A DNA stretch of 64,000 bases, taken from Acephala macrosclerotiorum. Its lineage: Eukaryota; Ascomycota; Leotiomycetes; Helotiales; Mollisiaceae. Positions 11,391 through 22,462 of this stretch are shown one piece after another. The notes beneath the pieces were generated by a model. The model searched no databases and had not been told where the DNA came from. It saw only the letters and a program-made list of their open reading frames with translations. The DNA lies in assembly GCA_014904845.1 (NCBI GenBank), contig MU119226.1:186001-250000 (forward strand), written 5' to 3'. Numbering within the stretch: position 1 is the first letter of the stretch; the number at the start of each line of letters is the position of its first letter. Both the position numbers and the translations under genes were made by a program.

Positions 11391-12649
11391 TCACCATGGC
11401 CTTTGACTGTGATACTTCATCATCGCCAAGTCTGATGCAGATACTACTGCCCCAGCGTCAAGGAGAACCTTTGTTGCTTCCTTGTTCACCAAATAAAAGG
11501 AACAAAAGGACCTATATTGTATAGGCGCCCGCAAGCGGTAAGGGTGGTCACCCAAAGACCAGGACAAGGGCGTCCATGATCGATCATCCCGAGCGTTGAT
11601 ATCAAATACCATTTCAAGAAGCTCAGGAATTAATTCCGTATGCCGCACCGCTATAAGGTGAAGAAGTGTGGTCCCAAAGTCATACTTCTGGTGGATATTG
11701 CTTTGATGGCGAATGAAAAGGCGGACAACGTCGATATGACCGTCGATGAATAGATACTCGGAGTCCTCTCCACAGCTGATGTCTGCACCATGATCAAGTA
11801 GAGCTTGGGCAGTAGACTTCTGACCCGCAATAGCTGCGGTACCTAAGGCGGTCTTCGGAGACTGGGAGTGGCTCGTTCCGGTAATGTAGGAGCCCGGTGA
11901 CCTCCACTCGATGTCGGCGCCATTTTTGAGGAGAATCTTGACGATATCGACGTAGCCTTTCTCCGCAGCTACATGCAACAGCGAAACAGGTCGCCGACGA
12001 GGGTCCACCGTCCCCAGGTCCTGGTATTCTAGCGTTTGGTGTGGCAGGCCGAGTTGGCTGAGGGTTTCTACTAGGCTATTGTGCCCTCTTTCGACGGCAA
12101 TACGGAGGGCAGTACGGCCTTTAGCATCCTTTGTAGAGATATCTATTCCCTCTCGGATAAGATTTTCCACTTGAACCTCATCTCCCTGGCATGTAGCTTC
12201 GAGGAGCTCCAGACCTTTGGCGTTGCGAGAAGCCTGTGATAGCATCTCCTCGGGCACGGCGGATAGAGCTTGGTTATAGTAGACTCGTGAGCCCGAATCG
12301 CAGCCTTGTAGGTCTAAATCCCGATGGACATCTTTCATGTGCTTCCAAAGATAATCTTTTCGGGTCGTGCCTCTGAATTTGCACTTCGGGACTACACACT
12401 TGAAAACAGATTTTTCCCCTTGATGCCCGGTCCTATGTCGTTCCAGGCTGGCTTTCTGGCTAAAGGAAGCATCACAAAGTTTGCAAATGAACGGTTTATC
12501 GTGGTTTCTTCGATGTCGACTGCTATTTATTAGCCTTTCGCTAAAGCTGACGGAGCTCCTACCCAGGGTCCTTACTTGTAGTCCCTTCGCTTGATGAACG
12601 ATTTCGAGCAATCTTGGCATGGGAAGATAAGCGTACTCTGGTTATCCAT
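11391..12649 (-). CDS. C2H2 zinc-finger plus ankyrin-repeat protein
   Basis: Putative nuclear regulator. A short first exon (12649-12576) reads MDNQSTLIFPCQDCSKSF and splices over a GTAAGG...AGCAG intron (12575-12520) to the main exon (12519-11391). With this join the first finger becomes canonical: C-x2-C-x12-H-x3-H. A second finger follows (FICKLCDASFSQKASLERH), then a third of the CVVPKCKFRGTTRKD type with C-x4-C spacing. From about residue 130 the chain has five or six ankyrin repeats (GRTALRIAVERGHNSLVETL, SLLHVAAEKGYVDIVKILL, TALGTAAIAGQKSTAQALL, TTLLHLIAVRHTELIPELL). The stop is at 11391-11393. It is divergent from another C2H2 gene 450 bp away. Confidence 0.85.
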
Positions 12650-13098
12650 GCCTATAATTGGCGCTCGAGACCTTCTGAGGATTTCTAGGACTTATCTCGC
12701 GGGTTTAACTGTTGGTTTTCGTGTAAGGAGAAGGAGGACGAGGAGGAGAGGACTCAGCTAAGCGAGGTGGAGGTGACGGGATCGGCTAGGCCGAAAGGGG
12801 AAAGTGGCGAAAAAGGGCAGCAGGGCGAAAAAAGGGCGCCGCCCAGCCTATCGCTCAGCATCAAAGCCACCTCAACATTTCTCCATTACTGAGGTCTCTT
12901 CCCTCTTTGCAACTTCATCTCATCTCTTCCTAGCATCCAACGCAGTCACATATTCTATACAACAATTCGACCCACCTGTCATCTCTGCACAGCATCTTCG
13001 ACTTCAAAGGACCCCCAAGTTCTGGCATCCTCTGCGACATTACGACAGTATCGGCGACCGTCTCATTTGAGTTCCGACCACTCGAGATTCTAACCAAG

Positions 13099-14054
13099 AT
13101 GGCTTCAAACTCCTCCGTTTCCAACCACACCTTCTCTGCGATGCCTCAATACGACCAGAGCCGTCACATGAATCCCACTGCCAACGAGCTCAACACTCTT
13201 CAGGAACTTTGAAGGTGAAAAAATTTTTTTTTTGTCAGCTGACTGGTTTACCTAGAACCCCATCGAAAAGATTGGAGACCCACCTTTCTGTCCAATTAGA
13301 AGCCCTTCGTTCTCGCATTAGCTCCCTCGAACGCCTCGTTTTAAACCAGGCCAATGGGATGCCATCCTTGACGAGCCTCGCCAGCAATCAATCCGTTCTG
13401 GCACAATTGAACTGCGTTGCTCATGTGGAGGAAGGCCAAGACGAGAACCACGCCTTCGAGGATATATTCGACTTCAACCTCGCCTCTACTTCTCTCAACG
13501 TCGATGAGTCGCCCTCTCATCCGCTGCAGGACCCAGATGTCCGACACGTCGAAGCAAGCAATGCTCCGGCCTATGATGGCAGTCATAGCCCAATCTTCGG
13601 GGCCAACGACCAGTATGCACCAAGCATGCTAGAAAATGCTATGCCTACTACCGCAGACCCCAACGACTTCATGGGCATGACTTCGGCATTAGGATTTTCG
13701 ACCGTTGATGTCTCGCCGAGCATTGAACTTACCGACGCTGTGAACACCGATGTTGATGGTGCCAACATGATCCATGGATCTTCTCCCGCGATCCCAACGG
13801 TGGTGTCTCTGACTCTGCAGCCTACCATATCAAGCGCATCGATGACTACAAGCGCTCTCCCACCTCGCCGCCTCCCATGTACTCATTGCGGCAAGACCTT
13901 TGGCCGCATTGGTGATCTCAATCGCCATGCACGCATACACAATCCGAATGCTCCGAGATACACCTGTCCCGAGCCGGGCTGCAAGTTTTCTGGCATGAAT
14001 GGAATGTTGAGAAAGGATAGACTCCAGGCACACCGAGCTACCTTTGGGCATTGA
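13099..14054 (+). CDS. C2H2 zinc-finger protein (exon junction near 13211 unresolved)
   Basis: Putative transcription factor. ATG at 13099 follows a pyrimidine-rich leader and opens MASNSSVSNHTFSAMPQYDQ. This frame meets TGA at 13210, just before a GTGAAA donor-like site and a run of A then T. The downstream frame, from about 13260, has a heptad-like helix (LEALRSRISSLERLVL), a long acidic Ser/Pro/Asp-rich middle and two C-terminal fingers (PCTHCGKTFGRIGDLNRH; then CPEPGCKFSGMNGML with C-x4-C spacing). No canonical splice joins the two parts in frame. Either the intron is non-canonical, the homopolymer at 13218-13233 is mis-sequenced, or the start lies elsewhere. The zinc-finger part is certain; the N-terminus is not. 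Confidence 0.68.
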
Positions 14055-14915
14055 CTTAGACCAGACATTTGGGTTTTGATCTGTTGACTAGATTAAGAAT
14101 GTGTTCTACTGTGCTCTCAAGTTGTTACCCGAAGTGTGTCGGATTTACCTCGTTTATGTTATTTGTTCTAATCATGCTTTTCATTTTCAGAAACCAGAAA
14201 AGAGTCAAAAACATTTCAGTGATAGTTAGTCCACTTTAATGCATGTTAAGCATTAGCAATCTTGTGCCGCCGTGAGGAGAATCATCGCACAAATGAGCTC
14301 GGAACATCGGCCATGAGCATGGCATCATGTGATTGTGGACTGGAGAACCCACGAAATAATATACAAGTGACGTTTGCTGAATACTTGAGGTACTTAGCGT
14401 CACTTTGGTGATACTTGAAGTAAATATCTTGTGAATTAATCTTTACTTTGTTCTTTTCTCATTGAGTGAATTGTGCAGCTCGCTAATTCATGGGAAAGAA
14501 AAGGGGAGGGTTGCCTCCCAGAGGTTCAGCACAGCTGCACAAGAATGAAGAGATCTCCTCAACATGGAACTTTATAACTCGAGTCATAGTACATATAGAG
14601 TAATTCATAGGAATTCTGGTGCAGAGTCTCATTCGTGAGCAGCAAACCGAAGGGAGGTGAGCATCACGTGGATGGATGAAAAGCTCTGGCCGCTAAATCT
14701 GATTGGTAATCTGCATGACAGCAGGAGCTTTTCGACCTAGAGTTACACAGTTCATCAAATCTGCGAGATATATGATACCCCTTGGTTCTTTGTAAATATA
14801 TTTCGTCCTATGCTCAATTTTCACGAGGTTCGAAGAGGTTACTCGATTTCCTTGCGTTTGGACGCATATCTCTTCTCAGCAAAAGTGGGGTCGCCGCAAG
14901 CAAAAATTTCCGATC
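14055..14915. other. Intergenic region, no supported gene
   Basis: 3' flank of the zinc-finger gene and promoter of the MFS gene. It is AT-rich, with no ORF of domain character and no repeat recognised. Confidence 0.6.
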
Positions 14916-16431
14916 ATGTCGACCTCCACCGAAACAATCCTTCTCGAGCCCATCACTCATGGACAAGAAGAAAGAGGCTCTAGCAATGGTATCACAGCCG
15001 CCGAGCCCACGAATTTTGATCCCGCTGCCGATGCCATCATTGCCGAATCTCGGCTTGCCGATTCTCAAGTTCCAGATGGAGGCTACGGATGGGTCGTGAT
15101 CGGTGCCTGCAGCGTCCTTACCTTTTGGTTCGTTGGAAGTTCATACTCATGGGGCGTCATTCAAGCTGCTCTTGTCAAACAGAATCTCTCGTCTCCTGCG
15201 AGTCTGTCATTTGTTGGGAGCTTGACGGCAGCGTGCATCTCGTTCTTCGCGTTGGTGAATGCGAGGATTGTGAGATGGATTGGTGGACGAAAGACTGCTC
15301 TGCTGGGGGTGCTGTGTCTAGGGTTGGGGGGAATCTTGAGTGGGTTCTGTACGAATAATGTTGGAGGATTGTTCTTCACGGCGGGGGTAGTGATGGGGAT
15401 TGGAACCAGGCAAGTTGGAATCGAGAGGACTTCGAATGAATGCTAACTTGGATATAGTCTGCAGTTCATTGTTGTGTCAACTATCTCAGCTCAGTACTTC
15501 AACAAGAAGAGGGGCATTGCAAATGGCATCGTCTATGCTGGAGGTGGATTTGGTGGCACTGTCATCAGTTTCGCGATGGATGGTCTCATTCAAAAGCTCG
15601 GAGTGGAATGGACTTTCCGAATTTTGGGTATCATGGTTCTTGTGACCAGTCTCCCAGCAGCTTGGCTGATTAAAGAGCGAGCTCCCATCAAAACAACCAC
15701 CTTCGTCGAATGGTATGTACTCTACTGCACCTGTGATAAGTAAGTGACTGACACATCCAAGGGCTCTGTTCAAAGACGTCAAATTTGCAACCCTCTTCAT
15801 TGCAGGTTCCATCGCCACATTCCCACTCCTCGTCCCTCCCTTCTTCCTACCACTTTACGCCAATTCCCTCGGACTTTCGGCCTCAGCAGGAGCTGGTCTT
15901 GTTGCAGGTTTCAACTTCTCCTCAGCTATTGGTCGTCTCTGCTGCGGCTTTTTGTCGGATTCAATCGGCCCTGTCAACACCCTCTTCATCGCCCTGCTCG
16001 TGAGCGCATTGAGTATGCTGGCAGTTTGGCCTGTGTCCAGCTCGCTTGGACCGTTGATCTTCTTCGTCATCGTGAATGGGATGGCAAATGGAGGATTCTT
16101 CAGCACGATACCGACAGTTGTCACGAACGTCTTTGGAAGCAAGAGAGTTGGCGTAGCGATGGGGATGATCGTCACTGGATGGGCAGGAGGATATCTCATG
16201 GTATGATCAATTTTCCTATCCCAAGGCTTCCTCAGTGTGAGGCTAACTCATAATGCCTTGTAGGGAGCCCCGATCGCTGGATACCTCTTGGCAGCGTATG
16301 GAGGAGAACACAGCACGTTGAATGCATATCATCCGGCCATGTTTTATGCAGGATCAATGGCTCTTGGCGCTGCTGGTCTTGTGGGCGCGGTGAAAATGAC
16401 GCTCAATAAGAGTGCCTTGAAGAAGTTGTGA
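14916..16431 (+). CDS. MFS monocarboxylate-type transporter
   Basis: Twelve-helix plasma-membrane transporter of the fungal monocarboxylate (MCT/riboflavin-like) MFS group. A hydrophilic N-terminus of about 55 residues leads into the family motif DGGYGWVVIGACSVL. RIVRWIGGRKTALLG follows as the loop 2-3 signature, and the C-half begins with LFKDVKFATLFI. Four exons are supported. The first intron (15410-15457) is GC-AG type (donor ACCAG|GCAAGT, branch GCTAAC, acceptor ATATAG) and is needed to join GIGT to SLQFIVVSTISAQYF. The others are GTATGT...CCAAG near 15714 and GTATGA...TTGTAG near 16201. The stop TGA is at 16429-16431. The substrate is not readable; the Saccharomyces homologues MCH2/MCH5 include a riboflavin carrier. 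Confidence 0.92.
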
Positions 16432-16892
16432 TTGGGCACCGCCGCACAACTGCGTTCGAAGTCAAATGCTGAGAAGCGATTCCTAAATGCCGAGGCTTGG
16501 CGAAGTACATATGATTTTCAGCGCAATCTGTATTTTCGAAATCAGAATCGACAGAACAGCAGATGACCAAGAGGTCGTAGCAAGAATGCATTCTGATGTC
16601 ATGTTCAAGCCAAGATTCCTTATCGAAAGATCATCGTGGTGCCAACGCTCCTCCCCGCATTGGAACGAAACTGCATCACAACCCTGCAATCGAATACGAG
16701 ACGACAACACTGCCCAGCCACGCCGCAACGGATGAACATCCGATGGTTCTGTCTTGTGACACTGCCTGATCTATTTCATCCAAAATGTTCATATTCCTCG
16801 AAGAATTGCTGTCGAATTATCGCGTTTGGTATCTGAAGTTTCGAGTGATTGTTCGCCAACGTCAAAGTGGACGAATATTTGTGGGGTAAACT

Positions 16893-18493
16893 ATGGCCGC
16901 AAACAACCGAGCTGTAAGGATTCCAAACTTGGTATGACAGCCTTGCTAATACGGAATCTCAGGTGCCTTACGAGGAGCCACCGCCTTATCTTGAGGCTCC
17001 AGATTTCGTCCATCAAAACAAGCGTTCTTCTTTCGCGGAATCACTCCCAGAATATACAGCGAAATCGGAAATTGCCACCAAATTACCCCCAAAGCAGCCT
17101 TTCCTCAGACGAAAGAGAGTATGGATATGTGGCGGGATTCTCGTCCTAATTGCAGTTCTTGCTGGTACGTTGGGAGGTTTACTAGGCCACAAGCATTCGA
17201 ATTCGAGCCATTTTTATAATGGCAATGGGACATTTTTCATCGACAAGTCAGAGTTCGTCGCCCTTGCGGCAGCTGAATGCGATCCAATTACATTCGTCAT
17301 CTATCAGAAGAACGAGACGGAAAATACGACAATCTACCTGCGAGGAGAGAAGAAGAGAGGGACCTGGGACGGCAGCTCTTCTCCAGTACTCAATGAAACG
17401 GCCTTGAACCTGAGCCCTGCAAACTCACCTACTGTAAACACAAACATCACAGCTGTATGCTGGTGGGGTACTAATTCTGATTCTGTAGTAAGTATAGAGA
17501 CATTCTCCGCCTCACCTCACTTGCTGATGAAGGCCTTAGAACCTTCAAATCTACTACATCTCCCCAGCTCTGCCAGGGTCAACGCAAAACCGAGTTATGG
17601 AAGCACTCGTCTCTTTTGGAGACCCAACCAATGCCTTGTATCCACAAGTGATGTCAGATATTGTGACCACTCAAGTGGCAACCGTGTCGGACGTGCCCTC
17701 CATAGCGGCGGTACTGCTTCCTCCCAACAACATTCGCCTCTATTATCTCGACACTGTTGAGGTAGGAAAAGACTTGGCGATAATTTATGAGGTCAATCGG
17801 AAGGCGGCGGCGACTGGGTGGTCAAACCCGATTCCCATCTGGTATGATTACGCTTACAGCAGTCATTCTCCTCTGACTGTTAGCGCTGTCAATGCCACCT
17901 CGGCGGCGGCTGAAATTCATCTTCTCTATATGAATGCCAACAACACACTCGATCGGGCTATTTGGACTGAGACTGGATGGAACGGTCAGTATCTGCACTT
18001 TTCCTGATGCTTGAACCGATATTGACGACAAGATTCAGCGCAACCCATCCTAGGATCAAGCAATCAATCCGTCTCCAACATCCTAGGCATGTCCTCCATC
18101 ATAGAGAGCACCAACCCCACCATCCTTCGCCTATTCTACCTTCAGCAGCGAGGCCCGCACGTGTACGACATGTCAATCTCTCCAGTATATAACAGCACTT
18201 CGCAGAATGGGCTCTACACAGACAATGGAGTCATCAACGCTCCGTCGTACAACGCCTTCCCGATCGTAACAATAAACCCCGCACTCATTTCTGCAACCTC
18301 TTCGGGCTCGGGCTCCGCAAGCGATATGGCTCAGGTATTCTTCGTGAGGGGGACATATCGCTGGACTCAATCTGGAGTAGATACCGCGATCTTGAATGCC
18401 ACGGTGCCTGTGAATGGGACGGGATGGAGTGTTTCGACGCTTGGGCAAGATCCCAATTCGCCACCGGACTCAACGATGGAGATGCCGACCTAG
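16893..18493 (+). CDS. Type II membrane protein with proline-rich cytosolic tail and large extracellular domain
   Basis: Unrecognised family. The first exon codes MAANNRA and joins VPYEEPPPYLEAP over a GTAAGG...CTCAG intron. The cytosolic tail of about 60 residues has a PPPY motif and a basic stretch (LRRKRVWI) just before one membrane helix (CGGILVLIAVLAGTLGGLLG). The remaining roughly 400 residues are outside, with many N-glycosylation sites (NGT, NSS, NET, NTT, NAT) and a repeated aromatic/beta pattern (IYYISPALPG, IRLYYLDTVE, EIHLLYMN, ILRLFYLQ) suggestive of a lectin-like beta-propeller. A second intron runs from GTAAGT at about 17488 to CCTTAG at about 17540, and a third from about 17984 to 18039. 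The fold assignment is inference; fucose-lectin-like propellers are one possibility. Confidence 0.75.
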
Positions 18494-19275
18494 ATACATG
18501 TTGTGAAGTAGCAGATTCTCGTCATTTCTGGAGTTGGAGGGACTAGTGGATGATAAGTTTGTGATACCAATGCATTTCTTTCGACGACTGAATATAACAC
18601 GTGACCTAACCCTTTCATTCCAAATTTCCAATCAATTTATCTCATCTCGGGGGATTAGGTACACCAAGCTGTCTTTCAGGACCCAGCATCTCCTCATCAA
18701 CTTCAGCCTTCTGCTTCTGTTTCTATTTTTTTTTGGAAAATTTTGCAAACATCTTTGGTCGTTTAGCTACCGTCTTGACCCATCGCCACATCTTCTGACC
18801 GAGCTTCTGGGATACCCTTAGCGCTGATGATGAAAGCGGGAGTGTGATGACAAGATATGTGATCAATGCGATCACGCATGTGACGATGGCGAATCCTTTG
18901 ATGCCTGTGTCAAACATGCCATTTATACTCCAGAGTGACTGATTCATCAACGAGTCTCCAACTTGGAGAACGGCACATGTAGGTACTCACGGTGCAGAAT
19001 GAGAGCGGAAGGAAGAAGATTGTGGCGTATGTTAGAAGCTTGACGTTCTCGCCCAGTAGTCGAGATTGTCTAGTCTCTTTCACACTCGTCAAATTGAAGA
19101 TCTGATTGGTAAGCTATGGACGTAGAAAAGGTAAGCATGGTCGTAGGACTTACAGCTGCTATGATCGTCTCCGCACGTTTTTCTAAAGCATTGAAGTCTT
19201 CGTACAGCCTAGAAATCATTTGCAGGCTGACCTGGATTTCGCCAAGTAGTCCTTTGGTAAGCCTATTATTACTCT

Positions 19276-19360
19276 TATGAGGGTCTGAAGGTGTGATATA
19301 TTAAGGATGATGATCCAAAGAGCGGTGAGAATGAAGATATATACAGTATATCACGTGCAC
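19276..19360. repeat. Left direct repeat (short LTR-like)
   Basis: 85 nt that match 22378-22462 at all but three positions, all three differences being transitions. The core runs from TGAGGGTCTG to CACGTGCA, so it begins TG and ends CA like an LTR. Flanking pentamers (TCTTA on the left, CCCTA on the right) are similar but not identical. Confidence 0.85.
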
Positions 19361-20247
19361 TTTAATATGCCCCTTAAAAGCAAAAGAACGTCTCGGTTCT
19401 TACTCTTCTATGTCCATTAAACGCTCCATTCTCTTGTCCTCCTTTTCTATTTGGGCCTGGATCCAAATATTGGCAGGTTTTATATCCGTCCTATTATAAT
19501 CCACCGGATATGCTTTAGTTTTATATGGTGGCTTCGCATTTAAGGGTATAGTAGTGCCGCTAGGAGGTTGTTGCTTAGGAATATCAGGGAGTAGACGGCC
19601 TGTTTAAGGCTTCTAAGGAGTAGGGCGATTAGCTATATTAAGCTAAAGACTCTATTTAGAATTAATAGCTCTTAAAAACGAGGCTAAGGTGGTAGTCTTA
19701 TTCGGTTTTTTAATGTGTTCGCGTAATGCTGTGTCCAAAGAGTTGTGGATTAAAAGGAGAGTGTTGAATTTAGATTTAAAGCTTGTAGATCGTGTAAAAC
19801 GAAGCATCTCTTGGACGTGGGTTCGAATAGTTTTATTAGAGCGAATGTCGTGGAAACCATAGCGTGCTGAAATGAGGGGGCGCAGTGCTAGACCGGGGCG
19901 TTCTTTGAACCTTTTAATAAGAGAGCTGCAAAGCTCTGAAACAGGAACTATCGAAAAGAGCCGACGTTCGAGAGCTGTAAGCTCTGTAGAGTACTAAAAG
20001 AGTGCTGTGCCGCGAAGGCAAAGAGGGAAGGCGTTTTTTACGTCCTTATGCTGCTTTTCAACTAAATGAAGAAGCATGTTTGTGAAGGCAAACACGTCGG
20101 TATAGACCACAGTCTTGCTAGTCGTGTCCTTGCTTTTAGGATTAAAATATCTAATATCTGATGCGCGCAAGCGAGAGGGATTCGTGGATATAGGAGGAGA
20201 AGGAGGAGGAGATGCTGAAGGAGGTTGAGAAGCCAAAGCTTTTGCAA

Positions 20248-20300
20248 TAAGTCAAACCCCCTAGAAGTGGGCCCCCCCCTGTTCTGGGCCACCTCGCTTA
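20248..20300. repeat. Left terminal inverted repeat of Fot1-like element
   Basis: 53 nt beginning TAAGTCAAACCCCC and ending CCTCGCTTA. The exact reverse complement is at 22058-22110, including the run of eight C. Confidence 0.95.
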
Positions 20301-20342
20301 GCACACCGCCACTACTCCACCACCCACTTTAACTTCGAATAT

Positions 20343-20472
20343 NNNNNNNNNNNNNNNNNNNNNNNNNNNNNNNNNNNNNNNNNNNNNNNNNNNNNNNNNN
20401 NNNNNNNNNNNNNNNNNNNNNNNNNNNNNNNNNNNNNNNNNNNNNNNNNNNNNNNNNNNNNNNNNNNNNNNN
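20343..20472. other. Assembly gap (130 N)
   Basis: A run of N inside the transposon, just inside its left inverted repeat. Any translation crossing it is meaningless, and the transposase N-terminus cannot be judged. Confidence 1.
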
Positions 20473-22057
20473 AAATGGGAAGTCCTTGCGAAAATCCTCT
20501 CTCGACTGGGGTGTACCGAGAGGCACTCTTCAATACAGAGTACTCGGCATTCTTCCTAAGAAAGAGGCCTATGCGCATTTGCAGAGGCTTGCCCCGATCC
20601 AAGAGCAACGTCTTACAGACTAGGTACTAGTTCAAGAAACCCTAGGGCTCAACTTTACACATGCACAGATTCGAGCTTTTGCTGGCCGTATTTTGGCTTC
20701 TCGACGCGATGCTACACTACTCGGAAAACGCTGGATAACTGGATTTCTTCGCCGGAATCCTATTCTTAAAACCAAAAAGCAATTCAGAATCGATTCTGTG
20801 CGTATTAATAGTACTATATCTAATATTATTAAAACTTAGTTTCAAAAATTGGAGATATCGGCGATCAAAGCAATCAAAACTGAAAACCGATAGAATATAA
20901 ATGAAGCGGGGATTATAGAAAGCCAAAAAGAGAATGGATTAGTAGTTGAAAGTATTGAGAAACGTTTTATTCAAAAGAAATAACTAGGATCTAAAGCTTA
21001 GACCTCATTTATTGAGTGCATCTCCTCGAGCGGCCGGGCCATTCTTCCGATCGTCATGTTCAAGGGAAAATCAGTCCAACAACAATAGTTTCTTATAGGA
21101 TTGAGAGAGTATAAGGGCTGGAAGTTTACCGCAACCGACAATAGATGGACATCTGACGATACTGCCTTAAAGTAGTTGCAAACCGTCTTCATACCCCAAA
21201 CGGCACCACGTGACCCAAAAGAGCCCCGTCTACTCATATTAGACGGCCATAGAAGCCATAAGACAACAGAATTCATGTAGAAGTGCTTTTCGAACAATAT
21301 CCACTTGTTATTCTTACTACCGCATACTTCACATGTGCTCCAACCTCTGGATTTATCAATTTTTTCTCCCTTTAAATCCGCTTATCGAAAGCGGCTAAGT
21401 TCGCTGTTTCTCATCAACGACTCGACGCCTATAGAGAAGCAAAACTTCTTAAAATATTATAAGCAAGCTCGAATAGATGCTTTAACAGAAAGAAACTGCA
21501 AAGCGAATTGAAAAGCCTCAGAATTATAGCCGCAAAACATCTCGAAGTCCCTTATGAACCGATTATTACTTGAAAATAGTAATAAAGCGATCGAGAAATC
21601 TCTACAATCGTCAGAAAAGGATACAGCACTTGAATGGATCCAAGATTCATCATTTGAAGTATAGAAAACTCCTCAAAAAAGTGAAAATATCCGAGAACAA
21701 TCGAGGCAAATCACGAGACTTAAAGAAACCGATACGGCAACTACTAAAGTGCTTTTTAGAAAAATAGCTAAAGGCTTAAACAATAAGGACTTTGTTATTG
21801 CTAAGCAAGAGCGTAAGATCCAAGCATTGAAAGCTAGGGTAGTCCAACTTGAGCCTAGAAAACGGCGGAAAGTAAGAACTAGTCCAAATTCCAAGTTCGC
21901 TGATATCGAGAAGATCTACAAGACACAGATGGAAACTGGAGACCGCCAAAATGTACCATTAGATTCCGATGACTTCCCTAGTATAGCCTCTACTTTATCT
22001 CATATATCTATTAGTTGATTAAAAAGTTATTCGCGGTCGAACTAAGTAGATAGGAAT

Positions 22058-22110
22058 TAAGCGAGGTGGCCCAGAACAGGGGGGGGCCCACTTCTAGGGG
22101 GTTTGACTTA
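22058..22110. repeat. Right terminal inverted repeat of Fot1-like element
   Basis: 53 nt, the perfect inverted copy of 20248-20300. The TA at its outer edge forms the presumed target-site duplication. Confidence 0.95.
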
Positions 22111-22377
22111 GCAGTTTTAATAGCTAAATTAATGAGATTTGCAAGTTTTACCTGGCTTTTAGAATTAAGATCGGATTAGTCGTCGTCGTTCGATGGACCG
22201 TTATCTGGATCTGGATTAGAAGCTGAGGCTTTGCCTTTACCCTTTTTATTAAGGAAAACTATGACTGAAAAACTTAATTAAAAGCTTAGTGTAGTGCTTA
22301 AAAATCGTTAAATGGATGGCTGTGAAAGCGTCTAATTCAATAGATAGGTCTTGAAAATCGCATAGGTGTTGCTACTA

Positions 22378-22462
22378 TATGAGGGTCTGAAGGTGTGATA
22401 TATTAAGGATGATAATCCAAAGAGCGGTGAGAATGAAGATATATATAGTATGTCACGTGCAC
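22378..22462. repeat. Right direct repeat (short LTR-like)
   Basis: The partner of 19276-19360, same orientation. It marks the other edge of the inserted block, after which coding fragments of the disrupted CorA-like gene resume on the minus strand. Confidence 0.85.

Larger units (their letters stand above)
20248..22110 (+). mobile_element. Fot1/pogo-type DNA transposon, inactivated
   Basis: About 1.86 kb element with perfect 53-nt terminal inverted repeats including TA at each outer edge, consistent with TA target-site insertion, and the normal size of Fot1-like elements. The plus strand holds a transposase remnant: KILSRLG and RHSS near the gap, GKRWITGFLRRNP (Tc5/CENP-B-like DNA-binding region), LILDGHRSHKTTEF (a catalytic Asp segment of the DDE domain), and LLPHTSHVLQPLDLSIFSPF followed by FKSAYRKRL. 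Stops interrupt it, several at TAG where Trp is expected (20837, 20891, 20999, 21173, 21278). Part of the 5' end is unsequenced (20343-20472). It is nested in the retroelement remnant. Confidence 0.9.
19276..22462 (-). mobile_element. LTR-like retroelement remnant with gag-like ORF
   Basis: The block is bounded by two 85-nt direct repeats (19276-19360 and 22378-22462). On the minus strand it carries a degraded gag-like reading frame upstream of the right-hand insertion. The frame starts at 20236 (MASQPPSASPPPSPP) and contains TVVYTDVFAFTNMLLHLVE and FPLCLRGTALF, the pattern of fungal gypsy-type gag-like proteins. It continues past a stop with TELTAL, SLIKRFKERPGLAL and ISARYGFHDIRSN. No reverse transcriptase or integrase is present, so it is a non-autonomous or heavily deleted copy. 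A Fot1-like element is nested inside at 20248-22110. Confidence 0.6.
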
